Positions 51,886-59,129 of a stretch of 64,000 nucleotides of DNA are shown here, piece after piece. Every line of letters starts with the position of its first letter. Within the stretch, counting starts at the first letter, position 1. Location of the stretch: positions 63,169-127,168 of the forward strand of contig CAJUSB010000002.1 in NCBI GenBank assembly GCA_910589115.1, written 5' to 3'. The DNA comes from an uncultured Clostridia bacterium (GTDB lineage: Bacteria; Bacillota; Clostridia; Oscillospirales; Butyricicoccaceae). The position numbers were made by a program, and so were the translations under genes. Below the pieces are notes generated by a model. It saw only the letters and a program-made list of their open reading frames with translations, ran no database searches and had not been told where the DNA came from.

Positions 51886-52719
51886 TTGACGGAAGCGGAA
51901 CGGAAACATCAGGAAGACCTGTGGCATTTAGACAATCTCCGGCCCATGGATGATGAATTTATGCGGTGCCTTTTCAAAGATAATATTCCGTTGGCCCAGC
52001 TGGTGCTGCGGATCATTACAGGCAAGCCGGATCTGCTGATCACCGACTGCCAGACCCAGAAGGATATGAAACGGCTGGCCGGGGCGCGTTCCATCTGTCT
52101 GGATGCGTATGGGACCGACTCCAGCGGGAAAAAGTATGACCTTGAGGTGCAGCGTGAAGATAAGGGTGCAGGCCCTTGCCGGACGCGATATCACGCCAGC
52201 GTGCTCAATATTGAAAACCTGGATGCTGGACAGGATTTTGACGAACTGCCCGAATGTTTCACAATTTTTATTATGGAAAATGATGTGTATAAAGCAGGAC
52301 AGCCGGTTTATATCATTGAGCGTATGAACCTCACCACAGGCAGGCCCTTTGCCGATGGCGAGCATATTATTTATGTAAATGGCGCTTACCGCGGGGAATC
52401 CGAACTTGGAAGACTTATGCATGATTTTAACTGTACCAACGCAGATGAGATGTATTTCAGTCTGATGGCAGAACGCACAAGATACCTGAAGGAAACACAG
52501 AAGGGAGTGAGCGAAATGAGTAAAATATTTGAAGATATCCGCCGCGAGGAACGCGAAGCAGGACGGCTTGAAGGAGAACTCGTAGGACTCAACAAACGCT
52601 CTATGCAGATTGCGCTTCGTATGCTCGCCTCTGGAACGATTTCAGTTGAAGAAATTTCCAATATAACAGAACTTTCCCTTGACGAGATAAAGGAACTGAA
52701 GAAAAAACAGTCCGCATAA
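51886..52719 (+). CDS. Rpn/YhgA-type PD-(D/E)XK nuclease (transposase_31 family)
   Basis: A 277-aa protein. The N-terminal segment (HLDNLRPMDDEFMRCLFKDN, AQLVLRIITGKPDLLITD) and the nuclease core YGTDSSGKKYDLEVQRED with Asp/Glu-x-Gln give the PD-(D/E)XK pattern of Rpn proteins, recombination-promoting nucleases. The C-terminal 67 residues form a charged helical segment ending in a SVEEISNITELSLDEIKEL HTH-like tail. It starts at TTG after AGGTGATTATT; the upstream GTG falls in the ribosome site. A second in-frame ATG at 52516 has its own GGGAG ribosome site. Rpn genes in enterobacteria have been described with a nested C-terminal product that blocks the nuclease. Confidence 0.88.
   Translation: MTEAERKHQEDLWHLDNLRPMDDEFMRCLFKDNIPLAQLVLRIITGKPDLLITDCQTQKDMKRLAGARSICLDAYGTDSSGKKYDLEVQREDKGAGPCRTRYHASVLNIENLDAGQDFDELPECFTIFIMENDVYKAGQPVYIIERMNLTTGRPFADGEHIIYVNGAYRGESELGRLMHDFNCTNADEMYFSLMAERTRYLKETQKGVSEMSKIFEDIRREEREAGRLEGELVGLNKRSMQIALRMLASGTISVEEISNITELSLDEIKELKKKQSA
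52516..52719 (+). CDS. Putative nested C-terminal product of the Rpn-type gene (67 aa)
   Basis: An in-frame ATG inside the nuclease gene, preceded by AAGGGAG and an 8-nt gap. The product is exactly 67 aa (MSKIFEDIRREEREAGRLEG…), which equals the length and sequence outline of the neighbouring free-standing ORF at 52846. It lacks the nuclease core. By analogy with described Rpn short forms it could be an antitoxin-like inhibitor (inference from family knowledge and the start signals). Confidence 0.5.
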   Translation: MSKIFEDIRREEREAGRLEGELVGLNKRSMQIALRMLASGTISVEEISNITELSLDEIKELKKKQSA

Positions 52720-52845
52720 ATAGTCAATTAAATAGACAAGCGGAAATCCTTTTACGAATTTCTGGCTGTATACGGCCACAAAACCTATGCTAAATGCCGA
52801 ACCTACTGTCTTTTTCAAAAGCAGTACCCGGAGAGACAAATTAAA

Positions 52846-53049
52846 ATGAGTAAAATATTTGAAGATATCCGCCGCGAAGAGCGCGAAACAGGACGACTTG
52901 AAGGTTTCAGGAAAGGAGGCCGTATGCGTTCTATGCAGATTGCGCTCCGGATGCTTGCTGCTGGAACGAATTCAGTTGAAGAAATTGCCGATATAACCGA
53001 GCTTTCCCTTGACGAAGTAAATGAACTGCGAAAAGAACAGACCATATAA
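52846..53049 (+). CDS. Free-standing copy of the Rpn C-terminal domain (67 aa)
   Basis: MSKIFEDIRREERETGRLEG then a differing middle and MQIALRMLAAG…VEEIADITELSLDEVNELRK. It is 67 aa, the same length as the nested product upstream, with the first 20 residues almost identical and the rest about 70% identical. CGGAGAG and a 10-nt gap precede the ATG. No nuclease domain is present. It is either the 3' remnant of a second Rpn gene or a stand-alone C-terminal regulator. Intact start, stop and terminator favour expression. The 126 bp between the two genes are A/T-rich and encode nothing clear. Confidence 0.65.
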   Translation: MSKIFEDIRREERETGRLEGFRKGGRMRSMQIALRMLAAGTNSVEEIADITELSLDEVNELRKEQTI

Positions 53050-53053
53050 AAGT

Positions 53054-53094
53054 CAGCCGGGGATCCGACTACAGGATTCCCGGCTATATTTTTC
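53054..53094 (+). terminator. Terminator after the Rpn-C-terminal-like gene
   Basis: AGCCGGGGATCC pairs with GGATTCCCGGCT (11 of 12), followed by ATATTTTT. Confidence 0.8.
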
Positions 53095-53142
53095 CCAGGC
53101 CAAACGAAACGGCAGGCTGCCTGTCTTTTTTCGGAAAGCGTC

Positions 53143-53171
53143 TTGCCCTGCGGCCTCCTTCGTGATATCAT
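53143..53171 (+). promoter_or_regulatory. SigA promoter of the zinc-ribbon gene
   Basis: TTGCCC (53143-53148), 17 bp, TATCAT (53166-53171), 55 bp before the ATG. Confidence 0.5.
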
Positions 53172-53225
53172 AGAAAGAAAGGTACGTCGGCGTCCCGGAC
53201 GCCGCAGAAAGGGAGAACAATTTTC

Positions 53226-54068
53226 ATGAAATGTCCTCATTGCTACTGCAATTACGACGATGCTGAGCGCGAATGCCCGATGTGCGGTACTCGCACCGGT
53301 CTCGTAACGTGCAGAAACAACAAACACAAAGCGATTACTTACCCATCCCCCCGTCAGGCGGAGCGCAAACCGCCAGCCGGACAGCAGGTGCACCAGGCGG
53401 GCCGTGCCGCCCCGGTTCGCCCTGCGCCAGTCCGCCCTGCAATGATGTCCTCACGCAGTGAGAAGGAAATCGAAAAGGCCCTGAAAAAACGCCGCCGCCG
53501 GGCTGCAATCTGGACCATCACAATCCTCGTTTTATTACAGTGCATTCCGTTGCTGCTCGACGGCATTGCCGATATCCAGCGGCAGCTGAAATTCTATGAC
53601 GACAGCGGCTTTCACTTTTCCGACCGGCAGGAAGAAAGCGCCTCCGATGACCTCCCCGCTGCACCGGAGCCGGAGCTGGAACCGGAAGACGCAGACGACA
53701 ATCCATTCCTGAACGTCCCTTACATTTGCGATGAAACCGGGCTTTCCATACATTTTAACCTGCCTGATCTGACCTATACGCTCACAAAGGACGACTACAC
53801 GGAAGAGGGCGATTTTTACCTGCAATACAACGACCCGGAAACGAACTCGAATTTTTATTCTGAAACCTTCCCGGCGGCAGCATATGACAGTTATTTCGTT
53901 GCTTTCGGCCATACAGATGAGGGCCAGGATAGCGAGAAGTATGTCTATACGGCTGTCATTGCCTATCTCCCGCATGAAGGGCGCGGGTTTTACCTGGATA
54001 ATCTTTATGCGGATGCCCTCTGGCTGCCTCTGGACCGCGCAGTCCTGCTGACTCCGGCTGCTGACTGA
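53226..54068 (+). CDS. Zinc-ribbon, single-pass membrane protein of unknown function
   Basis: A 280-aa protein. An N-terminal zinc ribbon has CPHC (3-6) and CPMC (17-20); a basic, Ala/Pro-rich linker (about 25-85) follows, then one membrane helix (about 96-115: IWTITILVLLQCIPLLL), and an extracytoplasmic beta-rich domain (170-280) with acidic segment EPELEPEDADDN. Zinc ribbon, linker, TM and outside domain is a common layout in clostridial cell-envelope proteins. Family not identified. Ribosome site AAGGGAGAA. Confidence 0.8.
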   Translation: MKCPHCYCNYDDAERECPMCGTRTGLVTCRNNKHKAITYPSPRQAERKPPAGQQVHQAGRAAPVRPAPVRPAMMSSRSEKEIEKALKKRRRRAAIWTITILVLLQCIPLLLDGIADIQRQLKFYDDSGFHFSDRQEESASDDLPAAPEPELEPEDADDNPFLNVPYICDETGLSIHFNLPDLTYTLTKDDYTEEGDFYLQYNDPETNSNFYSETFPAAAYDSYFVAFGHTDEGQDSEKYVYTAVIAYLPHEGRGFYLDNLYADALWLPLDRAVLLTPAAD

Positions 54069-54197
54069 ACACCGCAGCTGAAACGGATAATAAATTGGGG
54101 GGCTGAAACGGCAGCTGTTTTGGTCAAAATCCCCCTATTCCTGCGCGGGAAATTATGCTATACTGACAAGGTATGAAATTCTGGAGGTTATAAGCCC

Positions 54198-55070
54198 ATG
54201 CAATATAATCAAAAACTTCCGCTGATTGCGCTGGCTGGCGGCTTGGTAGGCGCTGTGCTGCGTGCGAAACAGCTTGCCGAGTCCTTTGAACCCGGCACAG
54301 GGCTGTACATGCCAGGCACGCTTTGGGGCCGCCTGCTGGTCTTCTGGCTTGTGCTGCTGGCAGCTGCCTTTGCGCTGGCTGCACGGCAAGGGCAGCATCA
54401 CGCGAGCTTTGAAGCGCTGTTTGCGGGCACCGGTGATTTGTATAAGGCCCTTGTTGCGTTCAGTGGAATGCTGCTGGCGGCAGGCGGTGCGCTCTGGATG
54501 GTGACCGAATTCCCCGCCATGCAGTCCGCCCAGGCGGAAAGCGGGCAATGGATCATGGTGCTTGAAATCCCTTTTGGAGTGTTGTGTGTCGCGGCAGGGC
54601 TGAGCTTGATCGGCCTTGGTGCGGCGCTTACCCGCGGCACGCTTACGGCAGCGCACGCGTTTCTGACGCTTCCGCCGCTGTTCTGGGCGGCTTTTCATCT
54701 GCTGGTTTCCTACCGGCAATACTGTGTTTCGGCCAATCTGGCACTGTTTACGCTGGAAATTTTCGCATCCATTGCGTGTGTGATGGGCTATTACCACCTT
54801 GCGCGGATGCTCTACGGCAAACCTGCGCCGCGCCGGTTCGCATTCTGGGCTGCGGGCGCGGCCACGCTTACGCTGTCTGACGTGCTTGGTTACGCACTCA
54901 GCCGTGCGCTGGGCGCTTCTGTGGTTCAGTGGGATACGGGTTCCATCATACGCGGCTGCTGCCTCCTGTTCGGCTGCTGCTTCCTGCTGATTGAGCTTTT
55001 CCTGATGACCTCCCGCACGTTCCCGCCGCTTCCCGAACCGCCCGTGCAGGAACCATCCGACGAATCCTGA
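54198..55070 (+). CDS. Polytopic membrane protein of unknown function
   Basis: A 290-aa protein with about eight hydrophobic helices and very few charged residues. Helices are separated by short loops; the C-terminus is Pro/Glu-rich (LPEPPVQEPSDES). No transport or enzyme motif is recognisable. CTGGAGG precedes ATG. It is 129 bp after the zinc-ribbon gene and may share its transcript. A repeat cluster follows and then a terminator. Confidence 0.75.
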   Translation: MQYNQKLPLIALAGGLVGAVLRAKQLAESFEPGTGLYMPGTLWGRLLVFWLVLLAAAFALAARQGQHHASFEALFAGTGDLYKALVAFSGMLLAAGGALWMVTEFPAMQSAQAESGQWIMVLEIPFGVLCVAAGLSLIGLGAALTRGTLTAAHAFLTLPPLFWAAFHLLVSYRQYCVSANLALFTLEIFASIACVMGYYHLARMLYGKPAPRRFAFWAAGAATLTLSDVLGYALSRALGASVVQWDTGSIIRGCCLLFGCCFLLIELFLMTSRTFPPLPEPPVQEPSDES

Positions 55071-55094
55071 TGATGATATACTGCGCTGCCTGCT

Positions 55095-55207
55095 GTGAGT
55101 ACCGCCTGCGCGGCGAGCGGTCCTGCGCGGACAGCGCCAGAGGGGGCTAGCCCCCCCTGGACACCCCACGCCCCTACGGGGCTCCTTCGCTGCGGCGGGA
55201 CGGGGGG
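55095..55207. repeat. GC-rich intergenic palindromic repeat cluster, copy 8
   Basis: CCAGAGGGGGCTAGCCCCCCCTGG with CGGCGAGCGGTCC and CCTACGGGGC around it. No gene. Confidence 0.7.
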
Positions 55208-55240
55208 CTGGCGCTATAAGCTCCCTAATACAATGCCCAT

Positions 55241-55275
55241 AGGTTCGCACCTGCATTGGTGCGGACCTTTTTCTA
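55241..55275 (+). terminator. Terminator downstream of the membrane-protein gene
   Basis: AGGTTCGCACC and GGTGCGGACCT form a stem, then TTTTTC; an outer CAATGCC/GGCATTG pair encloses it. The rest of the 55276-55435 segment is plain A/T-rich sequence. Confidence 0.75.
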
Positions 55276-55435
55276 TCGGCATTGTCATATCGGTTTGTCC
55301 GTTTCAGACTTCCTATTTTTATGAACAGATAATATGCCGTATTCATCTGCTGTATCCACCGCACGGACGAAATAAATCGCAATTTTTAGCCTTGTATTCG
55401 TGAATATATGTAAGCAGGAATGGCTGTTTTACGTT

Positions 55436-55546
55436 TTATAGTTTTGAAGCGGCAACATCATTCGCTGCCTCCATCTTAAAGCGGTCCATTGCTGCGCGTG
55501 CTTCCGGTACCATACCCTTGTTAGAGCCATTATTCGTGCTAGTCAT
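55436..55546 (-). CDS. Alpha/beta-type SASP-like small peptide, truncated (36 aa)
   Basis: The product reads MTSTNNGSNKGMVPEARAAM then DRFKMEAANDVAAS and stops. The VPEARAAMDRFKMEAA segment is the first conserved block of DNA-binding small acid-soluble spore proteins. The second block with the GS(V/L)GG motif, normally 25-30 residues further, is missing. An AAAGGAG ribosome site stands 9 nt before the ATG. Either the gene is truncated or it is a divergent short form. It implies a sporulating ancestor. It is divergent from the MATE gene. Confidence 0.6.
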   Translation of the reverse strand: MTSTNNGSNKGMVPEARAAMDRFKMEAANDVAASKL

Positions 55547-55649
55547 AATTCATTTCTCCTTTGTTTTTGATTTTGTTTTTTGGGGTTTTGCTGATAGTAT
55601 TGTATCCCGTAAAGCAAACGTTATGAATACAATATCTGCCGTCTTTGCC

Positions 55650-55718
55650 AGCCTCTGCACAACACACGTCCGTGCTGCCGAAAACTTTTTTATCGGCGGT
55701 GTGCATCAGGCTTTTTTT
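55650..55718 (+). other. Large bulged hairpin with T-run, no upstream gene (candidate sRNA 3' end)
   Basis: AGCCT...AGGCT, TGCACA...TGTGCA and GCCGA...TCGGC pair in nested order around an 11-nt loop, with an asymmetric bulge, followed by TTTTTTTATTTAAT. No protein gene on this strand ends here. The rest of 55547-55917 is A/T-rich sequence with no ORF I can support. Confidence 0.4.
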
Positions 55719-55917
55719 ATTTAATAAGGTATCATGCCGTGAAAAACGCATTTAGTACGTGCCTTTTGAAACGCACATCCCATATATCGGAAAAATCCAC
55801 CTTTTTTTGTACAGAAGATGATAAAAAATAACAGCAGATTCATCGTTTTACCTCTTGAAAGCAGCGGCCTTTCGCGGTAAGATGTACCTGCATTCCAAAA
55901 TAACGGAGGGATTTCCC

Positions 55918-57291
55918 ATGAAAACACAAAGGCTGGTGCATGACCGCCATTTTTACAAAATTTTTGCAGGCCTTGTCCTGTCGCTCGCCCTGCAAAACCT
56001 GCTGACTTATTCTGTCAGCCTGGCCGATAACCTGATGATCGGTGCATATTCACAGAATGCCCTTTCCGGCATTTCACTCTGTAATCAAATACAATTTCTT
56101 TTACAGATGATGGTCGTCGGTGTCGGTGAAGGGGTCGTTGTGCTTGGTTCCCAATATTGGGGCCGGCAGCAGCTGGAACCAATCCCTCATATTATCGGCT
56201 CCGCCCTGCGCTTTGGCGTCGGGATGGCTGCTCTCCTTTTCCTTGCCGCCCTATTATTCCCTTCCCAGATTCTGGGGCTGATCAACAATGACCCTGATGT
56301 CCTTGCTGAAGGCACTGCCTATCTGCGGATTATCTGCTTTACTTATGTCATTTTTGCGCTGACCAATATGCTCACCGCCTCCCTGCGTTCAATCGGGATT
56401 GTACATATCGGTTATATCGTCACCGCCTCCACATTATATATCAATATTGTGCTGAACTCCATCCTGATTTATGGCCGTTTGGGATTCCCGGAGATGGGTG
56501 TGCGCGGCGCGGCCGTAGCCACGCTGATTTCCCGCACAGTCGAGCTGATGATTATCTTATATTATCTCAAATTCCGTGAGCGCCAGCTTAACCTGACCGC
56601 CCGCAAGCTCATACAGATTGATACCAGCTACATCCGCGACTATACGAAGGTCTCCCTGCCGGTACTGGTCACACAGGCGATTTGGGGGCTTGCACAAATG
56701 ATTCAGACCGGTATCCTCGGCAATATGGAGGGCAGCGCTGACGTAGTTGCCGCCAACTCCATCGCGGTACTTGTCTTTCAGATCATTTCCGTCGTAGGTT
56801 ATGGCGCGGCCAGTGCCGCCGCTATTATGACCGGCAAACGGGTCGGGGAAGGTGACCTCGAAAAAATTAAGCAGTCCTCTCGTACCTTCCAGCTGATTTT
56901 CCTGGGGCTTGGGCTGATTACCGGCGCCCTGATTTTTGCGGCAAGCAAGCCTGTGCTGCTGCTGTATCCCAAGCTGACCCCCGGTGCGGCCATCCTGACA
57001 ACGCAGTTTACGGCACTGCTCGCTGTTACGACCATCGGCACCTGCTACCAAATGGCCTCTGATAACGGTATGATCCGTGCAGGAGGCGATACCAAATTCC
57101 CGATGTGGAATAATATGATATTCATGTTCGGCATCTGCCTGCCGCTTGCGGCCCTGTCAGCCTTTGTATGGAAATGTTCCCCTGTTGTCGTTTTTTTCTG
57201 GCTCAAGGCCGACCAGCTGCTCAAATGCCCGATTATCTGCTGGCGGGTCAATTCATACAAATGGATTAAAAAGGTCACCAGGGACGCTTAG
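55918..57291 (+). CDS. MATE family efflux transporter
   Basis: A 457-aa 12-helix transporter. The first helix pair (LVLSLALQNLLTYSVSLADNLMIGA) and the central YGAASAAAIMTGKRVGEGD loop are family blocks; the seventh helix contains VTQAIWGLAQMIQTGI. It exports drugs or metabolites in exchange for Na+ or H+. It starts at MKTQRL, 6 nt after GGAGGG; upstream in-frame ATGs lack a site. It is followed by a hairpin (GCAGCGGGA/TCCCGCTGC, 57313-57343) and the tRNA pair. Confidence 0.93.
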   Translation: MKTQRLVHDRHFYKIFAGLVLSLALQNLLTYSVSLADNLMIGAYSQNALSGISLCNQIQFLLQMMVVGVGEGVVVLGSQYWGRQQLEPIPHIIGSALRFGVGMAALLFLAALLFPSQILGLINNDPDVLAEGTAYLRIICFTYVIFALTNMLTASLRSIGIVHIGYIVTASTLYINIVLNSILIYGRLGFPEMGVRGAAVATLISRTVELMIILYYLKFRERQLNLTARKLIQIDTSYIRDYTKVSLPVLVTQAIWGLAQMIQTGILGNMEGSADVVAANSIAVLVFQIISVVGYGAASAAAIMTGKRVGEGDLEKIKQSSRTFQLIFLGLGLITGALIFAASKPVLLLYPKLTPGAAILTTQFTALLAVTTIGTCYQMASDNGMIRAGGDTKFPMWNNMIFMFGICLPLAALSAFVWKCSPVVVFFWLKADQLLKCPIICWRVNSYKWIKKVTRDA

Positions 57292-57381
57292 CCCTCAAGC
57301 GCGCAGCGGGACGGAAAATCCCTTCCCGCTGCCCCCTGTTCCCCGCATGAAAAATAAAATCAAAAAAAATAAAATAAGGGG

Positions 57382-57410
57382 TTGACATTCCTGATTTTGT
57401 CGGTTATAAT
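57382..57410 (+). promoter_or_regulatory. Consensus SigA promoter of the tRNA-Leu pair
   Basis: TTGACA (57382-57387), 17 bp, TATAAT (57405-57410); both boxes are perfect. Confidence 0.9.
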
Positions 57411-57447
57411 AATAAAGGCTTCAGGAGAGAGGCCAAGAACGAAAAAC

Positions 57448-57533
57448 GCGAGTGTGCTGGAACTGGTAGACAGGCACGTTTGAGGGGCGTGTGCTCATAA
57501 GGCGTACGGGTTCAAGTCCCGTCACTCGCACCA
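57448..57533 (+). tRNA. tRNA-Leu (anticodon GAG)
   Basis: Acceptor GCGAGTG/CACTCGC, D-loop GGTAGAC, anticodon loop TTGAGGG with GAG, a long class II variable arm, T-loop GTTCAAGTC, and an encoded CCA end. It reads CUC/CUU leucine codons. Confidence 0.97.
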
Positions 57534-57560
57534 GACCCTTAGTGAGATAAAAGTTTATAT

Positions 57561-57646
57561 GCAGATGTGGCGGAATGGCAGACGCGCTAGCTTCAGGTGC
57601 TAGTGTTCGCAAGGACGTGGGGGTTCAAGTCCCCCCATCTGCACCA
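57561..57646 (+). tRNA. tRNA-Leu (anticodon CAG)
   Basis: Acceptor GCAGATG/CATCTGC, anticodon loop TTCAGGT with CAG, long variable arm, T-loop GTTCAAGTC, encoded CCA. It lies 27 bp after the first tRNA and is co-transcribed. It reads CUG. Confidence 0.97.
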
Positions 57647-57675
57647 AAAGCAATCCATTATGGATTGCTTTTTTA
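57647..57675 (+). terminator. Terminator after the tRNA pair
   Basis: AAAAGCAATCCA-TTA-TGGATTGCTTTTTT: a perfect 9-bp stem with a T-run, directly after the CCA. Confidence 0.95.
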
Positions 57676-57746
57676 TTTTGTATGATGCATGGTCTCCTTA
57701 TTTTATGTATGTTATGCGGAATGGTATGAATTGTTTATAAATATGC

Positions 57747-57776
57747 AAAAGACCTCCCCTTTATGGAAAGGTCTTT
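57747..57776 (-). terminator. Terminator downstream of the phosphodiester glycosidase gene
   Basis: Minus strand: AAAAGACCTTTCC, loop, GGGGAGGTCTTTT. It ends the transcript 40 bp after the stop. Confidence 0.85.
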
Positions 57777-57816
57777 TCTATTTCAAATGTATTGTTTTCT
57801 CGTTACACAAGCGCTG

Positions 57817-58992
57817 TTAAGTAACCATGAATACGTCCGGGATTTTACGGCCAATACCGTTTTGTACCAGATTGGAGGGCTTCGTAATAACCCTGCCGTT
57901 ATAATACATAACCGACGACGAACCGCCGTCCAGGTTCTGGGCCTGATATGCGCCGTATTGCTGCATCAGCTCGGAGCATTCACTCAATGCCGCGCCAAAC
58001 GGGGAGTATCCGGGCCGTCTGCCGTCAATAACGGTAATCAGCGTTGTCAAATCCTGTGTCTGCCCGATAAAGGTACGGGGATTAAGCCCCCAGCCGCCGG
58101 TTCCTTCAATCATGTTTTCCCCGTTGATAATCAGGGAGGGGTGGAACTCAATCGCGTCGCGCAGGAAATCCGTATCTGAAAACTTACCGATTTGCAGACG
58201 GTTTTCCTCATCATAGCCGACAATCTTCCAGTTACTGTGCCCCTCGGCACGATGCTTGACCTCGCCAAACGTTTTTACAAAACCGTATGGAACACCGCCG
58301 TTGCCCATGCCTTCCGGGTCCTGGAAGCCGGAAGCGTTCACTGCTAAAATTGCATCATAATTTTCTGCAATTACATTGACGTTCTGCCCGGCGCTGCCAA
58401 GGCTTTTGGAAATGCCGACATGCACCCGGCTGGAATCCTTCACAATCGCCATTTTTCCCACCCAGTCGCTCCGGCGGATGTTGGCAATCATAATTTCATG
58501 TTCCGCGTCGATGGCAAGGATCGGATCTCCCTCGGTGGTCAGTATCTCACTGTCACCCTCATCACAGCGGTCAAAGTCTATCCCCTCGTAACCGTTCTCC
58601 AGCAGTTCCGGATTCGCTTCCGCATAGTTTTCAAAGGATTCACGGTCGATTTCATGGTATTTTTCAAAAAATGCATCAGCCTCATTGACTTTTTCCTCCG
58701 TAGGAAGCTGCACTCTGCTCAGGTCAACCGTGCTCCAGTTGGTTTCTACATTTTCCTGAATCTCGGCGGTCTTATAGCGCGAGGAAACGACCTCGTCAAT
58801 GATCTCCTGCGGAATAAAGGAGGTTGCAAGCCATTGATGGCTCATGGTGCTCATTGCCGTCTCAATATAGATATTACGCCACTTCGTCACAAAACGATTG
58901 TCTGTATACAGCAGGAATGGATATACCGTGGTCAGCCCGAATAGAAATGCAACAGTCAGGCCTAACGCGGTGCGTTTCATCTTGCGGTTCAT
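57817..58992 (-). CDS. Phosphodiester glycosidase (NAGPA-like) family protein
   Basis: A 391-aa protein with an N-terminal signal anchor (about 7-30) and an extracytoplasmic NAGPA-type domain in residues 170-391. Visible are DAILAVNASGFQDPEG, then the VIDGRRPGYSPFGAALSECSELM segment and the C-terminal LDGGSSSVMYYNGRVITKPS motif, the hallmark of the family's active site region. Homologues cleave phosphodiester-linked sugars in exopolysaccharides or wall polymers. Role here likely in cell-envelope glycopolymer turnover. Ribosome site GAGAGG. The N-terminal 150 residues are less conserved. Confidence 0.9.
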   Translation of the reverse strand: MNRKMKRTALGLTVAFLFGLTTVYPFLLYTDNRFVTKWRNIYIETAMSTMSHQWLATSFIPQEIIDEVVSSRYKTAEIQENVETNWSTVDLSRVQLPTEEKVNEADAFFEKYHEIDRESFENYAEANPELLENGYEGIDFDRCDEGDSEILTTEGDPILAIDAEHEIMIANIRRSDWVGKMAIVKDSSRVHVGISKSLGSAGQNVNVIAENYDAILAVNASGFQDPEGMGNGGVPYGFVKTFGEVKHRAEGHSNWKIVGYDEENRLQIGKFSDTDFLRDAIEFHPSLIINGENMIEGTGGWGLNPRTFIGQTQDLTTLITVIDGRRPGYSPFGAALSECSELMQQYGAYQAQNLDGGSSSVMYYNGRVITKPSNLVQNGIGRKIPDVFMVT

Positions 58993-59129
58993 CGCTCTTA
59001 CCTCTCAGAATCTTTGCATCGGGCCTGTTCGGAACCTGGCAGCCAATGCGCCGGAGGCTGCCGCACAGGCACGCCTGGAAAACAAACCCTTTTTCATCAA
59101 ATGAACCCATCCGGCAGCCGGGACTGCCA

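Noticed and set aside
51886..53049. Rpn-type locus as an insertion sequence
   Set aside because: Although the family name includes transposase, no terminal inverted repeats or target duplications are visible around 51.8-53.1 kb.
54153..55382. Minus-strand 409-aa frame opposite the membrane-protein gene
   Set aside because: It is highly basic (Arg/Gln/His), as expected for the complement of a hydrophobic protein, and spans a repeat cluster and a terminator.
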